The notes below the pieces were generated by a model that saw nothing but the letters and a program-made list of their open reading frames with translations, ran no database searches and was not told the DNA's origin. Of a stretch of 27,736 bases of DNA, positions 7,633-16,271 are shown piece after piece. Location of the stretch: contig CAKUYO010000028.1 in NCBI GenBank assembly GCA_934716995.1, forward strand, positions 1 through 27,736, given 5' to 3'. The stretch comes from an uncultured Bacteroidales bacterium. GTDB taxonomy: Bacteria; Bacteroidota; Bacteroidia; Bacteroidales; Paludibacteraceae. A program made the position numbers and the translations under genes. Each line of letters begins with the position of its first letter. Position 1 is the first letter of the stretch.

Positions 7633-9942
7633 TTATTTGCAGCCAGCGTTGGGGTCGAACCAGTCGGGAATATCAAACTGCTCGGTTTCGAGATAGCCGA
7701 GAGAGGTGTCCTTATAGACCTTTTGCATATAGAGGGCATAGATAGGCAATGCCATTGATGCGCCCTGTCCTTCGGCGAGATTGTCGAAGTGGATGGCACG
7801 GTCTTCACCGCCGACCCACACACCGCTTACGAGCGAGGGCGTGAAACCCATAAACCAACCGTCGGAGTTGTTGTTGGTAGTACCCGTTTTGCCACCCATC
7901 GGGGCTTTGATACCATATTTATAGCGCACGCGCACGCCCGTACCATGATCCACCACGTTGCGGAGCATATAAATCATTTTGTAGGCTGTACTTTCGCTGA
8001 TGACTTCATGCGTATTCGGTACAAACGAGGCTATGACGTTGCCGTTGTTGTCCTCTATGCGTGTAACATAGAGCGGTTCGGTGCGAATACCCTTGTTGGC
8101 AAAGGTGGTATAAGCGTCCACCATTTCCTGCACGCTCACCTCGCAAGGTCCGAGACAGAGACTGATGACCGGATCAAGTTGCCCCTGAATACCAAACGAT
8201 TGCATAATACGCACCAACTGTTCGGGCGTATAAAGCGACATCAGATAGGCGGTAATCCAGTTGGACGAGTTCTGCAAGCCCCAGTTGAGTGTAACAATCT
8301 CCCCGCGGTTCTTGGCGTGTGTGTCGCGCGGTGTCCACGGACGCCCATTGGCATCATACAGCGTAATAGAATCATTCACCACCTTGTCGCATGGCCACAT
8401 TCCTTCGTCCATTGCCAACGTGTAGAGATAGGGTTTGACGGTAGAACCCACCTGACGGCGCCCCATAGTAGCCATATCGTATTGGAAATGCGCAAAGTTG
8501 GGACCACCTACGTAGGCTTTGACGTAACCCGTATGCGGATCCATAGACATAAATCCGCAGCGAAGATAGTTTTTCAGCCAGCGGACAGAGTCCATCGGCG
8601 ACATCACAGTGTCTTTCAATCCCGTACCGTCGTAGGTGAAGACCTGCATATCCACAGGGGTGTTGAAGGCTTCTCGTATTTCCTTTTCGTTAGCACCCGC
8701 CTTCTTCATACCGCGATAGCGGTCGGTTTGCTTCATAGCACGGGTGAGAATACCGTTGATTTCGTCTTGCGAGATAGAGCGGGAGAACGGTGCATTCTTC
8801 TTGCGTTTGCACTCGCGGAAGAAACTTTTTTGCAATGCCTGCATGTGCTCCGACACCGCCTCTTCGGCATAGCGCTGCATACGCGAATCAATGGTGGTGT
8901 ATATCTTCAGACCGTCCTGATAGATGTCGTAGTGCGTGCCGTCCGGCTTGGTGTTCTTGGCGCAGAAACCGTACAGCGGGTTGTTGTCCCATTGGTAGCG
9001 GTCGATGACATACTGCTGTTTGTTCCACTCCGAATAGTGGCTCTCTTTGGGTTCTTTGGCAGTCAGTACCCCGCGCAGGTACTCGCGGAAATAGGGTGCC
9101 AATCCCTGCTTATGATCCACCGAACTATAGTGCAGTTCAAGGGGAAGCGCCTCCAGCGAATCACGCTCGGCTTCCGTGATGTACTCGTATTTGCACATCT
9201 GTCCCAGTACGGTATTGCGGCGGTTCAATGCCCGCTCCGGACGGCGCACGGGGTTGTAGAGCGACGGGTTTTTGCACATACCCACCAACATTGCCGCTTC
9301 CTCGATTTTGAGATCGGATGGGGTGGTGGAGAAATAGACTTGTGCTGCCGACTTGATACCCACAGCGTTGTAGAGAAAATCGAACTGGTTGAGATACATC
9401 AGCAGAATCTCATCTTTCGAGTACAGGCGTTCCAACTTGGTGGCAATCACCCATTCGATGGGCTTCTGCATTGCACGCTCGAAGATATTGCTTGCGCGCG
9501 GCGACCAGATCTGTTTTGCCAACTGTTGCGTCAGCGTACTGCCACCGCCGGCGCGACCGAGTTTGAGTACGGCACGGAAGAACGACTTGAAATCCACACC
9601 CGTATGGTTGTAGAAACGGGCATCCTCGGTAGCAACAAGGGCATCAATGAGGTACGGCGAAAGGTCGGTGTATTGGACACCGACACGGTTCTCATTGCGA
9701 TAGTAACGTCCGAGCGACTGCATATCCGAGGAGATGATCTCGCTGGCAAAGCGGTTCTTGGGATTCTGCAACTCCTCCAGCGGCGGCAGATAGCCGAGCC
9801 AACCCTCCGCAATCATCCATATAGCGACAAACGCAATGATGATACCTGCCGAAAAAATACCCCAAAACCATTTGAGAAAGGTCTTGTGCCATCGAGGAGT
9901 TGTATCTTTTAATATGCTTGTGGTCTTGGTTTTGTTATTCAT
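7633..9942 (-). CDS. Class A penicillin-binding protein (PBP1A family)
   Basis: This bifunctional peptidoglycan synthase has 769 residues. A short cytoplasmic tail and one membrane anchor (about 23-45) come first. The GT51 transglycosylase domain has Glu106 in TEDARFYNHTG and the GGSTLTQQLAKQIW motif. The transpeptidase domain has catalytic Ser500 in GSTVK, SSN at 559-561 and KTGT at 685-688. The start at 9942 (MNNKTK) is chosen over an in-frame ATG at 9993 because the latter lies upstream of the expected transcription start. The protein ends about 80 residues after KTGT, without a long C-terminal extension. It has its own promoter and is probably monocistronic. Confidence 0.95.
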   Translation of the reverse strand: MNNKTKTTSILKDTTPRWHKTFLKWFWGIFSAGIIIAFVAIWMIAEGWLGYLPPLEELQNPKNRFASEIISSDMQSLGRYYRNENRVGVQYTDLSPYLIDALVATEDARFYNHTGVDFKSFFRAVLKLGRAGGGSTLTQQLAKQIWSPRASNIFERAMQKPIEWVIATKLERLYSKDEILLMYLNQFDFLYNAVGIKSAAQVYFSTTPSDLKIEEAAMLVGMCKNPSLYNPVRRPERALNRRNTVLGQMCKYEYITEAERDSLEALPLELHYSSVDHKQGLAPYFREYLRGVLTAKEPKESHYSEWNKQQYVIDRYQWDNNPLYGFCAKNTKPDGTHYDIYQDGLKIYTTIDSRMQRYAEEAVSEHMQALQKSFFRECKRKKNAPFSRSISQDEINGILTRAMKQTDRYRGMKKAGANEKEIREAFNTPVDMQVFTYDGTGLKDTVMSPMDSVRWLKNYLRCGFMSMDPHTGYVKAYVGGPNFAHFQYDMATMGRRQVGSTVKPYLYTLAMDEGMWPCDKVVNDSITLYDANGRPWTPRDTHAKNRGEIVTLNWGLQNSSNWITAYLMSLYTPEQLVRIMQSFGIQGQLDPVISLCLGPCEVSVQEMVDAYTTFANKGIRTEPLYVTRIEDNNGNVIASFVPNTHEVISESTAYKMIYMLRNVVDHGTGVRVRYKYGIKAPMGGKTGTTNNNSDGWFMGFTPSLVSGVWVGGEDRAIHFDNLAEGQGASMALPIYALYMQKVYKDTSLGYLETEQFDIPDWFDPNAGCK

Positions 9943-9967
9943 AGTCCTGTAAGTTATATTTTTGCCC

Positions 9968-9999
9968 GCAAAGATACAAAAAAAAACACACACCTACAA
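9968..9999 (-). promoter_or_regulatory. Promoter of the class A PBP gene
   Basis: TTG (9997-9999) and TATCTTTGC (9968-9976) on the minus strand are separated by 20 nt that are T- and TG-rich. It places the transcript start near 9961 and supports translation from 9942. Confidence 0.85.
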
Positions 10000-10049
10000 A
10001 CTTTCTTCAAAAACGCCAACCAATGTTCGCAAAATGGACAGGCAGTATA

Positions 10050-10086
10050 TAAAAAACAAGGGCGCATTTCACAATGCAACCCTTGC
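10050..10086 (-). terminator. Terminator of ppdK
   Basis: On the minus strand CAAGGG-TT-GCAT pairs with ATGC-GC-CCTTG (10057-10085) and is followed by six Ts (10051-10056). It is a classic intrinsic terminator about 60 nt after the ppdK stop codon. Confidence 0.85.
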
Positions 10087-10146
10087 CTCACTAAAAAAAC
10101 TTAACAGCCTTTGTATGCCAGTTCTTTCAGCACACAAAGTGTTCTC

Positions 10147-12876
10147 TTATTTCTCGTCTTCGATGGCGGCTTGAGCGGCAGCGAGACGTGCGATAGGCAC
10201 GCGGAACGGCGAGCAGGAAGCGTAGTTCATACCGATACGGGCACAGAACTTCACGCTGCTGGGTTCGCCACCATGCTCACCGCAGATACCGGTGCGCAAT
10301 CCCGGACGGACGGCACGACCTTTCTCCACAGCCATCTTGATGAGTTGCCCTACACCATTCTGGTCGAGAACCTGGAACGGATCCACCTTCAGAATCTTCT
10401 GCTCGAGGTAAGCGGGCAGGAAAGAAGCGATGTCGTCGCGGCTGTAGCCGAAAGTCATCTGAGTGAGGTCGTTGGTACCGAAACTGAAGTACTGCGCCTC
10501 GGTAGCGATACGGTCGGCAGTGAGGGCTGCACGAGGAATCTCAATCATCGTACCAACCTCAAATTCCACCTCGATGCCATACTCGGCGAATACCTCTTTC
10601 GCCGTACGCATGATAACGTCTTTCTGCTGCTTGAACTCGTACAGGATACCAATCAGCGGCACCATAATCTCAGGCATGGGGTGTTTGCCCTCTTTCTTCA
10701 ACTCGCACGCAGCCGACAGGATAGCGCGGGTCTGCATAGCGGTGATTTCGGGGAAGGTGATACCCAGACGGCAACCGCGGTGACCGAGCATCGGGTTGTT
10801 TTCTGCCAGCGAGTTGACACGCTGCTGAATCTCCTCCACGCTCACGCCCATCTCTTTTGCCATCGTCTCCTGTCCTTTCAGATCATGGGGAACGAACTCA
10901 TGCAACGGCGGGTCGAGCAGACGGATATTGACGGGGCAACCGTCCATAGCCTCAAGGATGCCCTTGAAGTCAGCCTTCTGATATGGCAGCAGTTTTGCCA
11001 ATGCTTTCTCGCGACCGGCAGCATCCTTGGCGAGAATCATCTCACGCATAGCGATGATTTTCTTGTCGTCGAAGAACATGTGTTCTGTACGGGTCAAACC
11101 GATACCTTTGGCACCGAAAGCGCGTGCTACGGCAGCATCGTGCGGGGTGTCGGCATTGGTACGAACCTGCATGTGGGTGTATTTGTCGCAGAGATCCATG
11201 AGTGCCTTGAAGTCGCCGCTGAGTTCGGCAGCACGGGTCTCAATCTGACCTGCATATACCTGACCGGTAGAACCGTTGAGCGAGATATAATCACCCTCTT
11301 TGTAGGTAACGCCCTCAATGGTAACGGTTTTGGCTTTGTAGTCCACGATGATAGCCCCTGCACCCGAGACGCAGCACTTGCCCATACCGCGAGCCACGAC
11401 GGCTGCGTGGCTGGTCATACCGCCGCGTGCGGTGAGGATACCCTCGGCAGCAGACATACCTGCCAAGTCCTCAGGACTGGTTTCGATACGTACCATCACC
11501 ACTTTGTGTCCGTCTTTGTGCCACTCTTGTGCATCGTCTGCATGGAAGACAATCTGTCCGCAGGCAGCACCCGGGCTGGCGGGCAGACCTTGGGTGATAA
11601 CCTTGGCTTTCTTCAGTGCCTCTTTGTCGAAGACCGGGTGGAGCAGTTCGTCCAACTTCTGCGGTTCACAGCGCATGACAGCGGTCTTCTCGTCAATAAC
11701 GCCCTCGCGCATGAGGTCCATGGCAATCTTCACCATAGCAGTACCTGTGCGTTTGCCGTTACGGGTCTGCAAGAACCAGAGTTTGCCCTCCTGAACGGTG
11801 AACTCCATGTCCTGCATATCTTTGTAGTGGTCTTCCAGTTTCTGCTGGATAGTATTCAGTTCCTGATACAGAGCGGGCATTGCCTCTTCCATACTCGGAT
11901 ACTTGGCGGCACGTTCTTCCTCGCTGATACCCTGCAGTTTAGCCCAACGGCGGCTGCCCTCGAGGGTGATCTGCTGCGGGGTACGGATACCGGCAACCAC
12001 GTCCTCACCCTGTGCGTTTACGAGGTACTCGCCGTTGAAGATGTTCTCGCCCGTAGCGGCATCACGGCTGAAGCAAACGCCAGTAGCCGAAGTCTCGCCC
12101 ATATTACCGAACACCATTGCCATCACTGAAACGGCGGTTCCCCACTCGTCAGGAATACCTTCCATCTTACGATAGAGGATAGCGCGCTCGTTCATCCAAC
12201 TGCGGAATACGGCGCAGATAGCCCCCCAGAGTTGCTCGATAGGATCATCGGGGAAATCTTTGCCTGTCTGCTCTTTGATTGCGGTTTTGAAGCGTGCCAC
12301 GAGGAGTTTCAGTTCGTCCACGTTCAAGTCTTTGTCCAATTTGATGCCACGGATAGATTTCACCTCTTCGATGATAGCCTCAAACGGGTCGATATCCTCT
12401 TTGTTGACGGGCTTCATACCGAGTACCACGTCGCCGTACATCTGTACGAAACGGCGGTAACTGTCATATACGAAGTGCGGGTTCTGCGTTTTCTCAACCA
12501 TACCTTCGGCAACAGTGTCGTTCAAACCGAGGTTGAGAATGGTGTCCATCATGCCGGGCATGGACGCACGTGCACCCGAGCGGACACTGACAAGCAGCGG
12601 GTTCTTCGGATCACCGAATTTGCTATTCATCAGGGTCTCGATGTGCTTTACGGCAGCCATCACCTCATCGTTGAGGATACCTACGATAGTCTCTTGACCT
12701 ACTTCATAATACTCGTTGCAGACATCTGTCGTGATGGTGAATCCGGGAGGTACGGGTACCCCCACAAGGTTCATCTCGGCGCAGTTGGCACCTTTGCCGC
12801 CCAGTTGCTCACGCATCTGTGCATTACCTTCGGCTTTTCCGTTTCCGAAAGTATAGACTCTTTTCTTGTTTTCCAT
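10147..12876 (-). CDS. ppdK: Pyruvate, phosphate dikinase
   Basis: This 909-residue cytoplasmic enzyme interconverts pyruvate + ATP + Pi with phosphoenolpyruvate + AMP + PPi, a common PPi-linked step of glycolysis/gluconeogenesis in anaerobic Bacteroidales. The N-terminal nucleotide-binding domain (about 1-370, GGKGANCAEM and VSVRSGARASMPGMMDT) is followed by the swivelling phosphohistidine domain, with GGMTSHAAVVARGMG at about 485-500 and His490 as phospho-acceptor. The C-terminal PEP-binding barrel includes FGTNDLTQMTFG and the catalytic Cys in GICGEHGGEP. The length is normal for the family. It begins 39 nt after a small lipoprotein gene, with no promoter in the gap, and is closed by a terminator. 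Confidence 0.97.
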   Translation of the reverse strand: MENKKRVYTFGNGKAEGNAQMREQLGGKGANCAEMNLVGVPVPPGFTITTDVCNEYYEVGQETIVGILNDEVMAAVKHIETLMNSKFGDPKNPLLVSVRSGARASMPGMMDTILNLGLNDTVAEGMVEKTQNPHFVYDSYRRFVQMYGDVVLGMKPVNKEDIDPFEAIIEEVKSIRGIKLDKDLNVDELKLLVARFKTAIKEQTGKDFPDDPIEQLWGAICAVFRSWMNERAILYRKMEGIPDEWGTAVSVMAMVFGNMGETSATGVCFSRDAATGENIFNGEYLVNAQGEDVVAGIRTPQQITLEGSRRWAKLQGISEEERAAKYPSMEEAMPALYQELNTIQQKLEDHYKDMQDMEFTVQEGKLWFLQTRNGKRTGTAMVKIAMDLMREGVIDEKTAVMRCEPQKLDELLHPVFDKEALKKAKVITQGLPASPGAACGQIVFHADDAQEWHKDGHKVVMVRIETSPEDLAGMSAAEGILTARGGMTSHAAVVARGMGKCCVSGAGAIIVDYKAKTVTIEGVTYKEGDYISLNGSTGQVYAGQIETRAAELSGDFKALMDLCDKYTHMQVRTNADTPHDAAVARAFGAKGIGLTRTEHMFFDDKKIIAMREMILAKDAAGREKALAKLLPYQKADFKGILEAMDGCPVNIRLLDPPLHEFVPHDLKGQETMAKEMGVSVEEIQQRVNSLAENNPMLGHRGCRLGITFPEITAMQTRAILSAACELKKEGKHPMPEIMVPLIGILYEFKQQKDVIMRTAKEVFAEYGIEVEFEVGTMIEIPRAALTADRIATEAQYFSFGTNDLTQMTFGYSRDDIASFLPAYLEQKILKVDPFQVLDQNGVGQLIKMAVEKGRAVRPGLRTGICGEHGGEPSSVKFCARIGMNYASCSPFRVPIARLAAAQAAIEDEK

Positions 12877-12915
12877 TGTTAATTTATTGTATTATATAAT
12901 GTACTTGATAGTTCT

Positions 12916-13155
12916 TTATTCTGCGTTTTCTATGTCATCGGCAATAGCCGCCAAACGTTGTTCCAACTTCCGATGCTGATCGGTTTGATTGGTGCTGTCT
13001 TGCGATTCGAGGAAACGGTTGTATTCATCGGGGTCATAGGGCGCGGGACCGTAGCATGCAGCGAAAGTAAACGCTACAGCCGACAACATACAGAGCCGAA
13101 TTCCCCCTTGTAGTAAGTTGTTCCAGCCTGTACGAAGAAAATGTTTGTTTTTCAT
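12916..13155 (-). CDS. Small putative lipoprotein
   Basis: The 79-residue product starts at MKNKHF. A hydrophobic stretch (about 19-33) ends in TFAAC, a loose lipobox with Cys34, followed by YGPAPYDPDEYNRF. The mature part is short, acidic and Gln-rich with a helical C-terminus (QHRKLEQRLAAIADDI). A longer in-frame start at 13317 is rejected because it lies upstream of the promoter. The lipoprotein call rests on the signal only; no function is recognised. It appears to be cotranscribed with ppdK. Confidence 0.65.
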   Translation of the reverse strand: MKNKHFLRTGWNNLLQGGIRLCMLSAVAFTFAACYGPAPYDPDEYNRFLESQDSTNQTDQHRKLEQRLAAIADDIENAE

Positions 13156-13565
13156 AAATCTGTCCGATGAGTGTGGAGTAGGGCGGTTGAAAGCGAATAT
13201 AAAAGGAAACACATCTGCCTCCATATTAAAGATTTTTTGCCCTAAACGCTTTGCAAAAGTACTGCTTTTTTTCTGATTGCGCAACAGTTGAGCCTTTTTT
13301 CTAAATAAATATGTCAAATTTCTTTTTATGGTATGTTTTACAACATATTTTCGAGTTGGTGGAAGGAAAAAAATGCGTTCCCAATAAAATTATGCATAAA
13401 CGCTGTATAAATAGTGAATATTTTGTATAAAAGAGAAGTTTATTCTCCTCCAAAAAACTAATTCTTTCTACGTCCTTTCTACGTCTTTTCTCCGTAATTG
13501 GTATTAGGATGTATAGAGATTGCATACATTGTATATTTTTATTCTTTACAAAATATCTTTTTATC
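13156..13565. other. AT-rich divergent intergenic region
   Basis: Some 400 bases between divergent transcripts. Apart from the lipoprotein promoter near its left end it is AT-rich, with runs of A and T. A 74-codon minus-strand frame (13301-13525) has no homology I recognise and no promoter, and is not called. Confidence 0.7.
13253..13284 (-). promoter_or_regulatory. Promoter of the small lipoprotein-ppdK transcript
   Basis: TTG (13282-13284) and TACTTTTGC (13253-13261) on the minus strand are 20 nt apart. The leader to the ATG at 13155 would be about 90 nt. Confidence 0.8.
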
Positions 13566-13597
13566 TTGTGTAATTCGGCAATTAGATGTATCTTTGC
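13566..13597 (+). promoter_or_regulatory. Promoter of the plus-strand accessory cluster
   Basis: TTG (13566-13568) and TATCTTTGC (13589-13597) are separated by 20 nt. It drives the decayed gene at 13651 and possibly the genes after it. Confidence 0.85.
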
Positions 13598-13650
13598 AGC
13601 AGAAAAACGTACACCACAATACCGATTAACTTACTAAAATTTTCCATATC

Positions 13651-14129
13651 ATGAAAAAACTAAATTCTTTTGTTAGCAGCATTTTTCTGCTGTGCAATTA
13701 TTTATCGTGCAGAATAATCATCTGCCCGATGTGCAATCTGCCACAGATAAGGAAACGGTGGTTACCCAGCAGTTGGCACTAATGTCTCCTATGCCGCAAG
13801 CGGCAAGAAAAATGGAAGAAAATTGGCAAAAGATGTCCTACGCACTCGCTATGCGGTGCGAGAGAAATTAAAGAAATAAAGGAAATTATAAAACAAAACC
13901 ATCAAAACCTTGTCTTGCGGCGCAACACGCGCCGCGCTCATAGTCATACAGACACTTGGTGTCAACTCCTGGGTAAACGCCTATGGAAACCAATGGCGTA
14001 AATGTCAATGAGTTTCAAATCACTTTGTTGCAAAAGATAGAAGAACTGACCTTGTATATCATTCAGCAGGATAAACAAATACAAAGTATGCAACAGGAAA
14101 TAAATAACATAAAACAATCTCAACGATGA
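13651..14129 (+). pseudogene. Decayed exported protein with fibre-like C-terminal coil
   Basis: A well-placed promoter and ATG begin a signal-peptide-like sequence (MKKLNSFVSSIFLLCNYLS) that stops after 43 codons. In the next frame, from 13707, the reading HLPDVQSATDKE appears and stops at 13871. A third piece at 13983-14129 encodes NGVNVNEFQITLLQKIEEL and then TLYIIQQDKQIQSMQQ. HLP(D/E)VPSA followed closely by NGVNV-EM--LLLQKIEELTLYII is a common C-terminal module of Bacteroidota surface or fibre-like proteins. Here about 230 extra bases and frameshifts separate the halves. The last piece overlaps the next ATG by 4 nt. It could alternatively be one or two short functional peptides. Confidence 0.5.
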
Positions 14130-14848
14130 AAAAGTATCTTTTTATTCTGCAAGTAGGTTTTGTCTTTTTATTGGGTTGTGTATGCAGCGGCTGCGAAAGC
14201 CGTATAGTAATAAACCCGCCGGAAAGCATCGGCTTTCAAGTCATCAAATTCACAAAACCCGAGTATGCTAATTATGTAACTGCAACAATCGTTAATGATT
14301 TGTCGTCTGATACATTGGTACCGGATTATTATATACGCTCTTGCGAATCTTCTCTAATAGGTAAATATCCTTATGTGAATTTGGGTAATGGGTATTTCCT
14401 AACTCATTGGTGGAGTTGTGGCACGATGAGTTTGAATATAGTTTATATGCCGGTGCTCATAAACGTGAAATGGGAAGACCTGCAATCTCAAGAGCAACGG
14501 TGGGCGTGGAATGAAGCGGGAGTAATAGCAGAGCGACCTTTTACGGAATGTTATACTATATCTTCCAACGATGTAGATAAATATTTTGGAATCCGTATGC
14601 AAGACCTATTGCAAAAGGGGCAATGTCAGTACTATAATGAAGATTCTGTCTTGTATGCTGATGCCAAGTATTTTTGGGATGGCTCGTTCCCTTGTGATTT
14701 AGATGAGGTGGCTCCCGATATGTATAATCATTTGATATGGGTTGGAGAACAATACGAACAGATGATACTAGAGATATTTGATAGGGGGGACTTGAAAAAA
14801 GTTTCTTCGGATTGTAGTTCTTACAAGTATTATCCTATTCGACATTAA
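14126..14848 (+). CDS. Putative lipoprotein of unknown function
   Basis: The product has 240 residues. The N-terminus (MKKYLFILQVGFVFLLGC) is a lipoprotein-type signal with Cys18 in a LLGC lipobox; a second Cys in CSGC follows. The mature part is rich in Tyr, Trp and Asp, with no recognised domain. Several Cys residues (for example in RSCESS, HWWSCGTM and TECYT) could form disulfides. The gene overlaps the preceding decayed frame by 4 nt (ATGA) and is followed after 4 nt by the T9SS-domain gene, so it belongs to the histidine kinase cluster. An exposed envelope lipoprotein is likely; the role is unknown. Confidence 0.75.
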   Translation: MKKYLFILQVGFVFLLGCVCSGCESRIVINPPESIGFQVIKFTKPEYANYVTATIVNDLSSDTLVPDYYIRSCESSLIGKYPYVNLGNGYFLTHWWSCGTMSLNIVYMPVLINVKWEDLQSQEQRWAWNEAGVIAERPFTECYTISSNDVDKYFGIRMQDLLQKGQCQYYNEDSVLYADAKYFWDGSFPCDLDEVAPDMYNHLIWVGEQYEQMILEIFDRGDLKKVSSDCSSYKYYPIRH

Positions 14849-14852
14849 TGAT

Positions 14853-15149
14853 ATGAGACGACATATTATATTCGTTGTATTGCTATGTTGCAATATGGCT
14901 GTGTTTTCCCTTGAGGTAAACAAAGAATATGCTACGCAGATAGGTATTTCTTTTTTACAACAAAAAGCCAATAAAAATGGGGCAACGGCAACACAATCAT
15001 TAAGCCAGAATGTCTTTACCTCTATGGGGCAGCAAGTGCTTTCTGCACGCGAAACGGATATAGACATTTCGCATTTGCCGATGGGTACCTATATCCTCTA
15101 TGCCAATACTACCAATGGGGTGAAACGAACAATGTTTATCAAGCAATGA
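14853..15149 (+). CDS. Miniature exported protein with T9SS type A-like sorting domain
   Basis: The product has 98 residues. Residues 1-19 form a signal peptide (FVVLLCCNMAVFS). Residues about 52-98 match the pattern of the type IX secretion C-terminal sorting domain: NVFTSMGQQVLSARETDIDI, then SHLPMGTYILYANTTNG and KRTMFIKQ at the very end. Between them lie only about 30 residues, so there is no normal passenger domain. Such a protein could be a tiny secreted or surface-anchored cargo, or a deletion remnant that joined signal and sorting domain. Its stop codon overlaps the kinase ATG (ATGA), which implies coupled translation. The family assignment is from the motif pattern only. Confidence 0.7.
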   Translation: MRRHIIFVVLLCCNMAVFSLEVNKEYATQIGISFLQQKANKNGATATQSLSQNVFTSMGQQVLSARETDIDISHLPMGTYILYANTTNGVKRTMFIKQ

Positions 15150-16246
15150 ACGGGAAAAATATAGGCGGTTTGGTGCTGGCGGTGTCGCTGGTGATTGTGG
15201 CGGCATCGGTGCTGTTTACCAACAATCTGGCGCGGCAGTTGGCACAAGAAGAGCAGAAAAATGTGGCGATATGGGCGGAGGCAACGCGGCAACTGATAGT
15301 GGCAGACGAGAACACGGATATCGATTTTGTAACGACCATCATCGAAAACAATACCAATATCCCGGTTTATATGACCGATTCGGCAGGGAGAGTGTTGGTC
15401 AGCCGCAATGTACGGCACCCCGTAGCCGACCCGCGCACACTGAACGGACCGATCGAACTGCGTATATCGGACGGCAATATACAGTATATCTACTACGACG
15501 AGTCGAACCTGTTGCGGCAGTTGCGCTATGTGCCGTATGTACAGTTTGCTCTGATTTTTATTTTTATAGCCATTGCGGTATTGATGATGCTGACGGCGCA
15601 GCGCAGCGAGCAGAACCGTGTATGGGTGGGGTTGAGCAAAGAGACAGCACACCAATTGGGTACGCCTATTTCCTCGCTCAATGCATGGCAGGAACTGCTG
15701 GCAGACCGTTACCCCGAGGACGATTTGATACCGCAGATGAAAAAGGACATCGATCGTCTGCATATCATTGCCGACCGCTTCTCGAAGATAGGCAGCGAAC
15801 CCGAATTGCAGGAAACCGACATCGTACAACCGCTGCGCGAGACGGTCTCCTATATGCGCACGCGCATATCGAACAAGGTGGAGATTGAGACGGTATTGCC
15901 AGATAATGCATGGCAGATGAGGCTCAATGTGCCGCTGTTCGAATGGGTGTTGGAGAACCTGATTAAGAATGCGGTGGACGCTATGAGCGGGGTGGGGAAG
16001 ATCACCATTGAGATGCAGGAGAAAGAAGAAGGCGAGGTATGGGTAGACATCACCGACACGGGCAAGGGTATGGACAAGCGCACGTTGCGCCGTATATTCC
16101 AAGCGGGGTTCACCACCAAGAAACGCGGCTGGGGGCTCGGATTACCGCTGTCGAAACGTATTATTGAGGAATATCACGGCGGAAAATTGTTTGTCAAATC
16201 CAGCAAACCCGGCGAAGGCACGACATTCCGCATTGTGCTGAAATAA
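15146..16246 (+). CDS. Membrane sensor histidine kinase
   Basis: The product has 366 residues. Membrane helices lie at about 7-25 and 132-150, enclosing an extracytoplasmic sensor region of about 105 residues. No HAMP or PAS domain is evident; the kinase core starts directly. The H box is KETAHQLGTPISSLNAW with phospho-acceptor His169, the N box is ENLIKNAVDAM, followed by DTGKGMD and GWGLGLPLSKRIIEEYHGG. No response regulator gene is present in the window, so its partner must be elsewhere. It is translationally coupled to the small T9SS-domain protein and lies 25 nt before the MBL hydrolase gene. The signal sensed is unknown; an envelope cue is plausible given the neighbours. Confidence 0.93.
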   Translation: MNGKNIGGLVLAVSLVIVAASVLFTNNLARQLAQEEQKNVAIWAEATRQLIVADENTDIDFVTTIIENNTNIPVYMTDSAGRVLVSRNVRHPVADPRTLNGPIELRISDGNIQYIYYDESNLLRQLRYVPYVQFALIFIFIAIAVLMMLTAQRSEQNRVWVGLSKETAHQLGTPISSLNAWQELLADRYPEDDLIPQMKKDIDRLHIIADRFSKIGSEPELQETDIVQPLRETVSYMRTRISNKVEIETVLPDNAWQMRLNVPLFEWVLENLIKNAVDAMSGVGKITIEMQEKEEGEVWVDITDTGKGMDKRTLRRIFQAGFTTKKRGWGLGLPLSKRIIEEYHGGKLFVKSSKPGEGTTFRIVLK

Positions 16247-16271
16247 ATGTATCTTTCAATACGCTAATACT

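Noticed and set aside
7789..9912. A 707-codon open frame on the plus strand
   Set aside because: It is antisense to the PBP gene, whose catalytic motifs are all intact; the opposite frame is open because of codon bias and shows no domain.
9940..9993. Upstream start for the PBP gene at 9993
   Set aside because: That ATG precedes the likely transcription start set by the promoter at 9968-9999.
10111..12129. A 672-codon open frame on the plus strand
   Set aside because: It is antisense to ppdK and His/Leu-rich with no recognisable motif; ppdK is unambiguous.
13301..13525. A 74-codon minus-strand frame in AT-rich DNA
   Set aside because: It overlaps no promoter in the right place, has AT-driven composition and resembles no family.
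13707..14129. Insertion sequence within the decayed gene
   Set aside because: The extra 230 bases show no transposase, no inverted ends and no target duplication that I can see.
15098..16102. A 334-codon minus-strand frame
   Set aside because: It is antisense to the histidine kinase, with an abnormal His/Gln/Arg-rich composition.
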